NCBI GenBank assembly: GCA_021292105.1
Contig: CM037870.1
Coordinates: forward strand, 31,429,905 to 31,493,904
DNA length: 64,000 nt
Direction of reading: 5' to 3'
From: Anadara kagoshimensis
Taxonomy: Eukaryota > Mollusca > Bivalvia > Arcoida > Arcidae
This document shows, in pieces, positions 33,938 to 44,500 of the stretch (the stretch's first letter is position 1; every line of letters begins with the position of its first letter). Under the pieces are notes generated by a model that did not search any database, had not been told where the DNA came from, and worked only from the letters and a program-made list of their open reading frames with translations. Position numbers and translations under genes: made by a program.

Positions 33938-34020
33938 ATAATTTGATGAGTCAGTATATATGACCTAATATGGCAAAATAATTTGATGAGTCAGTATATA
34001 TGACCTAATATGGCAAAATA
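33938..34020 (+). repeat. Exact 40-bp tandem duplication
   Basis: ATTTGATGAGTCAGTATATA, then TGACCTAATATGGCAAAATA occurs twice head to tail without a mismatch. Confidence 0.95.
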
Positions 34021-34194
34021 ACAAGACTGATTTATTATTATTATAGTAAAGAAATGCAAAAACTTAATTCTACCAGTTGATTGGAAACACACCGTGCACA
34101 CTTTGTTGCATAATAATATAAAGCTTTTAGAGGAAGATACTGCTAACTTTCATCAGAGATTTGTTACTACATAAGAAACATAAGTCTATTATTT

Positions 34195-34680
34195 CACCCC
34201 AGGGGCCACACAGCAGTCTAAGCAATGGAAGCTCCCGTCAAAGAAAGCAAAGACTGTTCTATCAGCTGGAAAGAATATGGCCTTGGATCTATGGGATGCT
34301 GATGGTATAATGATGGTAGAACATCTCCAAAAGGGACAAACAATCAATGACACATACTATGCATTACTACTGAGGCAGTTACAGGATAATATTAAACTAA
34401 AGTGCTAGAAAAAACGCAGTATTTAAAGGTTTGTCTTTCCACTACGACAATGCACCCAATCATTGCCATGGTTGTCATTAAGTTATTAATAATTGTGGGT
34501 TTAAATTGATTGATCATCTGCTTTATTTGCTTGATCTCACTCCATCAGACTTCCATCTATTTCCAAAATTTTTGGTTAGCACCTACAATCAGATGATGAC
34601 TCCATACATTCAGCGGAGAACGTAAAGAACAGTCAAAATAAAGGACTTCTTAAAAAGTGAAATGAAGACCCTAAAACAAG
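34195..34680 (+). pseudogene. Decayed mariner-type transposase
   Basis: Fragments in order: TVLSAGKNMALDLWDADGIM, then EHLQKGQTINDTYYALLLRQ, a stop after I-K-L-K-C, then after a frameshift LSFHYDNAPNHC, then CGFKLIDHLLYLLDLTPSDF and HLFP. These match the mariner catalytic blocks, where HxDNAPAH and SPDLAPSD contain catalytic Asp residues. Several frameshifts and stops, and terminal repeats were not found. Non-functional. Confidence 0.85.
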
Positions 34681-35650
34681 ATTATGTTAAAATATAATGC
34701 AATATGTCAACCAAAATCCAAACCTTTACATATTAGGCCCCAATCAGTCCTCATACACTATTTTCAAAGTTTAAAACAAAAACAAATTTATAACCCATTC
34801 ATTACTGAATTATGGAGACTGAGAAGAATGAGACCTGTTTAACAACACAACTAAAATTTGACAGGACACTATCTGAGACATCCAGACAGATTTTAATATT
34901 ATACTTTTCAGTGGCTGTTGGGTTGGCCAGGTATACTTCTGTATATTAAACATTTACATAGGATGTGGCAGCCAACTAAAAAATATTTAATTTAACAGAG
35001 ACATCATCAGCACATCCATTTTGATATCAAATAGACACTGTATGGTTGTTGGATGTAATGACATTGTTTAATTTTCAGCTATTCATGACGAGAACAAAGT
35101 AATTTAGCTATAAGAATTAATCTGAGAACACATTTGTGTATATGTGAGATGTGCAAGTGTGTTTTATAGTTTGCCTTATATTAACGCAATCTCAGAACAA
35201 CTTTAAAGGTGCTACATCAAAGTCAGTATATGTGACCAGTGTTTTTGTTGCATTTTTTTTAAAACTACCTTCTGCCTTTAAGATTTGGAGAATTAAAGTT
35301 CTGAGATCTAGCAAACTGCTTTATGAAAAGCTGGCAATAGCTAGTCTCTTCATTGCTAAGACACTAAATTGCAATACTTTCTATTTTATGGGTAAAAGCA
35401 ACTAGATTCAATTTTTCAGTGTGTCACTGCTGTTTTGGAAAAAATTACTGGAAAAATTGGGAAATTTTAGTCATTTTTCCCTAAGGGAAACTACCTTTAT
35501 TCGGTAGTAATTTTAATCAAACAAAACCACTGGTGGCAAACAAACATATCACTCCCCCAGTCATATAATCATTATACTGTCCTTTTCATATGAAGCACTA
35601 GAGGAGGACGAAGTATCTCAAATTTTAAAGTCTTATGTATGAACTGGCTT

Positions 35651-35747
35651 CTGATTCAAAGTCATGTCCTCCCACTCTCGAGGTGGAGGCTCTGCTACTA
35701 AGGCACAGAGCCTTCACCTCGAGAGTGGGAGGCCATGACTGAATCAG
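35651..35747 (+). other. Long near-perfect hairpin next to a SINE tail
   Basis: Arm 35661-35694 (GTCATGTCCTCCCACTCTCG, then AGGTGGAGGCTCTG) pairs with 35706-35739 over 34 bp with two mismatches around an 11-nt loop. Pairing extends by CTGATTCA / TGAATCAG after a 2-nt bulge. A SINE tail follows at 35757. Confidence 0.85.
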
Positions 35748-35756
35748 CTACTAAGC

Positions 35757-35820
35757 AGACATCTCGATATAAGTGAAATATTCTTGACTGGGACGTTAAA
35801 CACCATTACTCGACTCAACT
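35757..35820 (+). mobile_element. Main-family SINE tail only
   Basis: CAGACATCTCGATATAAGTG, then ATTCTTGACTGGGACGTTAA, ACACCATTACTCGACTCAAC. The tRNA head and body are missing and the hairpin stands in their place. Confidence 0.75.
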
Positions 35821-36690
35821 AAGTCACAGATGTGTTCTACAATAGATACCGGATGCACAGGCTGATTGGCTATAAGAATGTGCATCTCATTCTCTTGTTG
35901 TATCTCCCTGTCAACCATTATCAAAGACCATACCACATACAGTGTAACACTGTGTAAAACAGATGGCCCCTTCCTAAAGAAAATCTTTTTAACAGGAGCT
36001 GGCTTATTGCTCTTGATTATAACAGGTGATCAAGAACCAGGGAGGGGGTTAAAATATATCAATCTTATTTTTCAGTTTCCTCTGTCTAGACTTTTTTCTG
36101 TTAGTAGCCTCTTCTTAACTAAAGTTACTGGCAGTAGAAGTTCTATGGGGTGTATGGTATTACCAATATACCATTAAACTGTGGTATGGCAGAATCAATA
36201 CATTACACCAATATGTAAAATAGAAAACCAATATACCACAGAAATAAAAAAAAATCAGCTATTTCGGTTTCATGATTATCATTTTGTTCTCAACAGGCAA
36301 TTGCTTTTTCTTGACTTCTATCCAAAAATTCTAGATATCCGAATTTGAGAATAACCTGAGTTATTTGGGTTAAATAAAGAGGAAACTCATTCCTGACTCT
36401 TGACATTTTTTCATGAAAATGTATGTTTCCCCAGGTCCAAGAATAAAATCACTTTCAGATAAAGATTACACCATACCAATAAACCACCTCAATAAAAATG
36501 AAAAAATCTTGACTAATGCACACCGTTCAGTCAACACTGTATATAAAAATGGTATACAAAATCTTACAAACTGTTTAATGTCAAAAAACAAATTTAAATC
36601 AAACAAGTCTTGCATGCCTATACCCCAAATACAAAGGGGACTAAATATAACAGTATAAAAAGGATAGGTGACATTACATTATGTTTCTGT

Positions 36691-37065
36691 AGAGCTGCCA
36701 ACCCTATTTTGTGTACCGTAATTGCCTGTCCAATAAGGTTAAGTCATGCACTGCTAAGCTGGGTGTACCACCCCCAGGAAAAAATTGAAAATTAGATTAA
36801 AACTGGTGTGTTGCGGTGTTATTTCACATAGAATAGGATACAGTATGCATGTGTGGCGATTTTCACCCGCTACCAGCACAAAATTAATCCTGATAACACC
36901 CTAAGTCCATCTATGTAATAACTCAAATTCACAGTGATTAAATGTGAATTTGAGTGGTATTATGAATTAACACCTCAAACTGTATCCAAGATCATTTGCG
37001 GGTAGGTGGGAATCCATGTGTAAATGTGGGTTGAACCCACGGGTTGCAGGTCAGTTGGCAGCTCT
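36691..37065. mobile_element. hAT-like MITE with intact 8-bp target duplication
   Basis: Perfect 12-bp ends AGAGCTGCCAAC and GTTGGCAGCTCT. Flanking 8-mers GTTTCTGT at 36683-36690 and 37066-37073 are identical, the target-duplication length typical of the hAT superfamily. 375 bp, no transposase. A recently inserted copy compared with 856-1277. Confidence 0.85.
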
Positions 37066-37539
37066 GTTTCTGTGACATACAATAAAGCATGATGAATCTG
37101 AGAGTTCACAATAATAAGGAAGCTTTGTCCTTCATAGGCCTAAAATCATATTAAATTAGGTTTAGGTCACATTACATTTGACATTTCTCACAAAAAAAAA
37201 CTGTTGTCCTGTTAGTGTTATGGGAAAATGACTCTCTTTATCCGTGTATGTATTAAAACACCTAGGATTCTAACAATGTGCATTTACAATATTACTGAGA
37301 TTTAAATTTGCCATAAATTAGGTAATCGACGATCACTTTGGACAAGCAAAGCAATAATGGTTACCCCGTCTCACTGAATCTTACCTTTTTCCTTGCATAT
37401 TTCTTGTCAGTGGTGCATTTGATCTTCAATCAGTCGTGACAGTTCACAAATACCAACTAGGAATCCAAGTTGAATCAATATACCATGTATAAAATTCTCT
37501 TCTCCGTTATACACAATAAAAAATTAACTAACTTTCATT

Positions 37540-37695
37540 TTTGACTAGAAGCTATGGGCGCAGACATGTTTGTTGTTTTGAGTGACATTGCGAGATTTTG
37601 CGGGAAGTAGGACGCACGCATGCGTCCTTCCTTAACAACCTGTCAACAAAGTTAGAACAGAAGCAGTTTTGCACCGGAGACAGGTATTGTGCTGT
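37540..37695 (+). promoter_or_regulatory. Candidate KIF9 promoter / 5' leader
   Basis: A local rise in GC and CpG against an AT-rich background (CGCAGACATG, TTGCGAGATTTTGCGGGAAG). Includes the hairpin-forming GGACGCA..TGCGTCC at 37610-37627. Donor-like GAGACAGGTATTG and GCTGTAAGTAAG follow at 37680-37700. It lies about 750 bp upstream of the first recognisable KIF9 coding exon, with acceptor-like TTTTAAATTTTAG at 38358. Inference only. Confidence 0.35.
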
Positions 37696-38451
37696 AAGTA
37701 AGACCTTTAACAAACGATAAAATCAGAACAATATATGTAACAAACCCATGATAGACATTGATGTCGGTAAAATAACTAATAAATACTAAAATATTGGCAC
37801 TATTGTTCACAGTTACTGATAAACTGAAGAAATGGTGTTTTATGGTGTGGAGAAGAAAGGGGGGGGGTAATGAGGAAATGTGTTCATTCATATCTTTATT
37901 CCATTTATAGATTTGGGGAAGATTTCCCATGGGAAACTAAAAAAAACTACAGAGGAATGCAACAGTAGCTGTCAGTAACACACTCTCCAACTGCAGTGTG
38001 GGAGGACTTGGGATTCAATATCCATGGTCCGACTGATTTTCCCCCACGTTCCATGGCCTTACTCTGCATTTTCCCTCCTCTGGACCATTCTTTCAGTTGT
38101 CAATTTCAACGATTCCTCTTGAAAAGTAAATTTATTTTCCCACATTCTATCAAGTATCAGCTAGGATACTTATAGATGTGATTATGTGGTCTACCAATGG
38201 ACAATTGATGTACGTGTTGTGAACTGTTGGTTTATTTAAAGTGCATGTAGTATATTACTTTATAGTCATACATTCATGGTGATAGATTTAACTTTTAAGT
38301 TTTTATCCTTATTCGTGTTAAATTGTATAATAGGGGTTTATTTTCTTTTAAATTTTAGATAACTGTAATGGTAAAATGTATAGCCGAGGTCAGTCGGGTA
38401 TCAGCAATATAGTCGTAATTCTCAAACTGAGAATCGACCCGGTAAAAATAA

Positions 38452-38528
38452 GAGGGTAAAGTAGGTGTCCGTATTCGACCAACATCCAGATTTGCCACTG
38501 AAAGTTTAGACTTTTACCATATGGGAAG
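38452..38528 (+). CDS. KIF9: KIF9 exon 1 (start unresolved)
   Basis: Reads GKVGVRIRPTSRFATESLDF, then YHMGR/S at the junction, matching the KIF9 N-terminus (..VRVKPTDDFAHEMIRYGDD). Donor GTAGGT at 38529. An in-frame TAA at 38449-38451 lies just upstream and no in-frame ATG is seen. An ATG at 38376 begins an open frame that runs into this exon but one base out of phase. The left border given is therefore the frame limit, not a proven splice site. Confidence 0.7.
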
Positions 38529-41500
38529 GTAGGTCTCATATAAATGTTTAATTCTATTTTGTTATTGTGTATCATTGTGTTTATCCAAGTACATGTAATC
38601 AAATGGTTTCCTTATCATTTGTCAACTAGAAAACCATTGGAAATAGAGTATGAAATTTTAGAATTTGATGGTTTCCTGTAAAAATGACATTATTCCTAGA
38701 AATAAAGACAGGAAGAAACATTTTCCATAAGAGTGGAAACAATAATTAAGCATGAAATATGGGCTGTGATAACTATTGCCAAATAACTGACACGGCTATT
38801 CCAAACAACGGTATATTGGTTAAAGTTTAAACTAATTAAAGTCAGCACCATCCCCATACATAGTATTACATACAGCATCATATTGTAATAATTACAAGGA
38901 GGCAACTCGGTCGTTGCCCACCCCACATGCAGTTGATTTTTGTGAAATGTTTTGCTTCATGCATGCATATGGGATGTCTGGTCTCAGACAATTGGGCAGT
39001 CTGCTCTCCAATGTTATTCACAGTAAAATTTCATGTACTCACAGACAAGGATTTTTTTCTGAAATTTAATTTTAAAACATTTGGTTTAGTATGTACACAC
39101 ATATATATCCATGTATATATATTTTTAATTTCAGAGTGTCAATGTACATGTTAAGAAAGATGGCAGAAAGGAGTTGTTAACAATCAAATACAAGACTGGT
39201 CATTCAGATTGGATGGAATATTCCACAACTCTAGTCAGGATGATGTTTATGGTACAGTTGCCTCTGATATAGTTACCTCAGCACTTGATGGTTATAATGG
39301 TAAGTATGTGTAACAGTTTATATATTTTACTCCTCCTTACCTTTACCACCACTGTGGTAGCTTAGTTGTTATAGTGCTCGCTCCGTAAGTAGCATGTCAT
39401 GGTTCAAACCCTAACTAGGTCTGACCCAACACTTGAAAGTGGGTAGTGACTGTTCTTTAGACAAACCACTTGGCATTACAGAATAAAGGTCACAGTTCTT
39501 CGCATGGGAACCTAAAAAAACGGGTCCCTTGTCACGGTAGGCGTGACATGATAAAGATACCTGATGTATTATGCCATCAGTGCAATACACAGGCAAAATT
39601 TTTACACTTTCGCCTATAATTGGCAATGTCTCATATAAGTGAAATATTTTTGACTGGGACGTTAAACACCATTGCTCACTCCTTCCCCTTACCCCACATG
39701 CAGACAAATTCTTCTGTCCTATGGTTTTTAAGATGCTTGAGATGAATGAAGTGTCATTCGAAACATAACATCACCAAAAACAATACCCCTTTGCTGGTAA
39801 TCTTCTGGTAGTTGTTTCAACATGTTCTATGGCTATTAATGATCCTGCTGTACTTGGATAGAAGACTAAATTTCATATACAAACAATCTTTTGAGGGGTT
39901 GGGGCTGCTCTAACTGCATTTTGTTAATTATTATTATTGAAATGCGGTGGGTTGGGCTGTTTATTCATAAATATACATGTATCTGTTTAACAAGTAAAAT
40001 CTTTGTATTCATTGTATACCATTTAGGTACTATGATGTGTTATGGACAGACTGGTGCAGGTAAAACATTCACCATTACTGGTGCTACTGAAAGCTATAAA
40101 CAGAGAGGGTTGGTACCCAGGGCAATATCACAGCTATTTAAAGAAATAGAGGAAAGACCAGAATATGCCATAACTGTCAGGTATATATGAATTCATATAA
40201 TTCTTAGCAGACTCACACAGATGCACACACAGACTCGCACACAGACTCAGACCTCCACATAGACACAGACAGACCTCCAGACAGACTCACAAAGAGATTC
40301 AAACTGTAGACTCTGTATACATAGGGTATTAAAATCCCTTCTAGAACTCAAATATAGGGTCTGAAAGTCTCACCTGAACTTCTTTCTTTTTGTAACTTGA
40401 TATATGTGTTCTTCATAATTTGAAAATCATTTAACAACCTATGTTTTCAGTGATATATATCAATTTGTCAATTGTTCCTGAATTTTGTTTTTTGTGGTTC
40501 TTAAACATTTCACTTGTTTTGTACATAGAAATTACTAATTCTTATGACCTAATTTTTCTGTCTGTCCATATTTGGTTTTGTAGTTGAAGCATTTCATTTT
40601 TTCATTGCTTGTCTTTTCTATAGGGTGTCTTATTTGGAGATATACAATGAGACCATGTTTGATCTGTTATCAACTCTGCCAGAATCTTGGAGTCAGTTAA
40701 ACCAGGAACAGCAGATGGTTGTCGTAGAAAATCAAGATGGCGTCTACGTTAAGGGTTTGTCCTGTCATCTCTGCCAGAATGAAGAAGAAGCATTAAATCT
40801 ATTATTTGAGGTAAATTATATATAAGTTTAAAACAAAAATATTATAAAAAATGAAAGTACACGCTTATGTGTATAAATTGTGGTTCTCTTGACTTCAGCT
40901 AACTATCTGTTTTATTTGAAATTTGCATTAAGTGGTTCTATAGAATGAAAAGTGTGTGAAAAGGAGAGTAACCGGTGTATGTGTACTTTGAATTCATTTC
41001 ATGAACAGAAAATTTTGCTTCATGCTTTGGGGCTATTTGCAAATATGTAAAATTTCAAACAGGGATATGTTCAAGTTCATGCATTTTACACTTGTTTAGC
41101 ATTTCAACTCTCTAAATTTAGTTTTATATACTGTAAACACATGTTAATTAATGTTTTATTTTCGAGGTATATGAAATTTAAAAATATCTGTGTAGTTAAA
41201 TTTTGGCGTTTTTTAAATATATATTTTAAAGAAATTTACATTTGTATTTGCAGGGAGAGACAAACAGAGCAATAGCATCACATTCCCTAAACACAGCTTC
41301 ATCCAGATCCCACTGTATATTTACTGCATATATAGAGGTAGGAAATAAAACATGACCAATGGTTTAAAATTATGTTTTGTATAATGGAAGGTCAAAAACT
41401 TTTTGCCTTTATCTTTTGGCAGGTATGACATCAAGTGTTGAAAGTCCACTATCATTGAAATATTCATGTGCAATAATGTTATTACACATGTATGTTGAAA

Positions 41501-44500
41501 AATAGGACTTTTAGTTTTAATATGTACATGTATGTTCGAGCAAGCACAAATGGTAAATTGAATTAACTCTTGTAAAGTTGCTCAACACTTAGATTCAAGA
41601 TGTCATTCTTCGGACCAAATTTAAAATGATGAGTGCATATGACCAATTTGAGTTATTTATTTGGCATTTTAATCAAGTCAGCGGCTATTGTTCGAATCTC
41701 AGGAAGCATTTGTATGATAACAATTAGCTAGATGCAATATTATTGTTCATTAATGTTAAATAGACACATATCACATAAATTATTCACAGCTGCAAGCTCT
41801 TTGGAGACCTTGCCGTTGGCCTTTACTGGTTCATCTGGTATCAGTATAATGTGACTGGGGGGAGTGGTACATTTGTCTGCAGCATACTGACTCTGTGCGC
41901 TAGCACCTTAAAGTTGTCCTGAGTGTGTGCTAGTACAAGTCAGACCATACAACACACTCGCACTTCACATGCAAACGCAAACTTGTTCATAGATTAATCC
42001 ATAGAGATTAATAAAATAATTCTTGTCACAAATAGCTGAAAAATTGCAGATGTGACGTTAAGCAACATTCAACCAACCAACCAACCAATCTTTGGAAACC
42101 AGAAGCATTGTTGAACAGGCTTCTATTTCAGCATTGTTAGATCATGACAATTTGTTTTTGTTTGTTATGATGATGTCCTTAACGTGGTGTTTTATATTTT
42201 GTATTTGTTTTGTATAATTGTAGACCAGATCTAGAGTACAGTCCAATGCCAGATATACCATATCTAAGTTGAATTTTGTAGATTTAGCTGGGTCTGAGAG
42301 AATAGGCAAAACTAAGGTAGGTGCAGCCCAATATTATAAGTCACATGATTTGTAAGTGTCTGGTCCAGAATGATACAGGGTCAGTAGGAAACATACCGGG
42401 TGAGGCATCAGCCTAACAGCTTTTTTGTTGCCTTTCCATGCCTTATACTGATACTTTTATGCATTTTAAATCAATATGTGCAGACCCTTGATTTCAGTTT
42501 CCCATTTTGGTTGATGTTTATGTAAGTGGCCAGTCTAATCTACCTGGTATGATCTTCACAGACCCAGTATTTTTGGGTTGGCGGCTATGTACGAGATGAT
42601 ACTGGGTTGGTCATGCGATTCATTTCAGCCAATCAATTTATTTAGTCAGAGGTAGGGTAATGCTAGATACACCTAGATATAGATATTTCAAGGTTGGACT
42701 TTGTTAGGTTTTGTCAGGCCTAATAGTTTAATCCAATACATAGCTAGTTTATACATGTATATATAGTATGCTGGAAGACGAAGAAGATAAAAAATAAAAA
42801 TTTTATTATTGACTGTTACTTATTTAGATTCTTTTAATTTAATTTAGTGATTGGGACTTACTTTGGGTCTTTTAGCTTGCATTTGAACCTGTACAATATA
42901 TGAAAGAGTTCATGGTGTGCTCAAAGTCCAAAGTGTGATTGTTTAAGTGTCCAATGTCAAAGGTTTGGAATTTTGTATTTCGCTTGACTAGATAAACGCT
43001 GTGTACATACTGGCAGTTGTTTTTTATACAGCTCTTATCACACATTATAGATGTTTTTAGTTAAAAGCTTGATTAAAACTTCTTTTTTTTGACATTTTTA
43101 CTTTGAATATGTTTTTATACTGTATACATTCTACTCGCTTTTTCAGTCTGAAGGTAAAATCCAAACAGAGGCTATGTATATAAATAAATCTTTGTCCTTC
43201 CTGGAACAAGTGATTGTAGCATTAGCGGATAAGAGAAGAGAACATGTACCCTTCAGGCAGTCCAAATTAACACATTACCTAAAGGATTCTATAGGAGGAA
43301 ACTGTAACACACTACTAGTGGCTAATGTATGGGGTGAAAGTCAACAACTGGAGGAAACAGTAAGTAATGTCTTAATCAAAAACAAACATACTGGTCCTTG
43401 TCCAAATCACAATCGAATCCCAATGCAAAGTAAAAACTTTGATATCAAAAACAAACATACTAATCCATGTCTAAATCACAATCCCAAAGCAAAGTAAAAA
43501 TAAACATACCAGTCTATGTCCAAATCACAATCCCAAAGCAAAGTAAATACAAACATACCAATCTATGTCCAAATCACAATCCTAAAGAGATACAGAGACA
43601 TTGTAATTATCAACAATATTGTGATGATGGCCATAAAACTTTTTGAGTGTTTTGATTAGCCTGGACTTGTAATATCTTTATGTCAATTTATTTGTAAGCA
43701 GCTTTTTAAAACACTTAGTTTGAGAAATTAATCAACATCTGTGTGGGTTTAATCTTTGATTCCAATAGGGTCTGTAAGTCTCGCTAATATGAACAGCATT
43801 AATTTGCAATTTCTGCATACAAGAAAAATCAGCATGGTTACCCTAGAAATTGAGTCAGATAACATCACTGAACAATGGTGTTCGCCATTGTACCACATGA
43901 TCAATACCTCTTAATGTTTGTGTGGAACGTTTTTAAAAATGTTGACATCGAAATTCCCAGAATAACGCCGTTTTTACGGGAAAACATCATCTTGTGTGAT
44001 TCCATATCCAATGGAAATAAGAATTTCGCACAAAAGTTAGAGGTAATCACGTGGTACAGCTGTGAAGCCCATTGATCTATGACAACTTACTGATGGCATC
44101 AGTTGCAGGGATCCACCAAACAAATCAATAATTTCAAGCAAACAGGACTTACAGTTCTATATTGTTGATATTAAATCTTCTTTTGGTAGAAGAAATCCAT
44201 GCATGTTCTTATAAATGATAAAAACACAACTGTTTGTAGTAGTTATGAGTACTGTATAGTTGCTTTTACTCGCTGGGAATTTAATTTTGCTATATATTCC
44301 CCATTTTGACTAAACGGCACGAAATTAAATACAAAGTGAATATTTTCATGTAGCATTCATTAAATGTAGACTGAGCTAATCCATACAGAAAATTGTTAAC
44401 ACTAACCACTGCACCACAAAATTTTATACCCATGAATAAGTTCCAGTGTCTGAACTGCTAATTTTTTCCCCCACAGAATTAAACAACTACCGGTATACAG

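Noticed and set aside
39891-40026. In-frame Met upstream of KIF9 exon 3
   Set aside because: This is intron sequence before the acceptor CCATTTAG; exon 2 supplies the preceding residues with a matching phase.
43360-43497. Open frame continuing past KIF9 exon 7
   Set aside because: A consensus donor GTAAGT sits at 43360 and the next exon continues the kinesin sequence exactly; the extension is translated intronic repeat.
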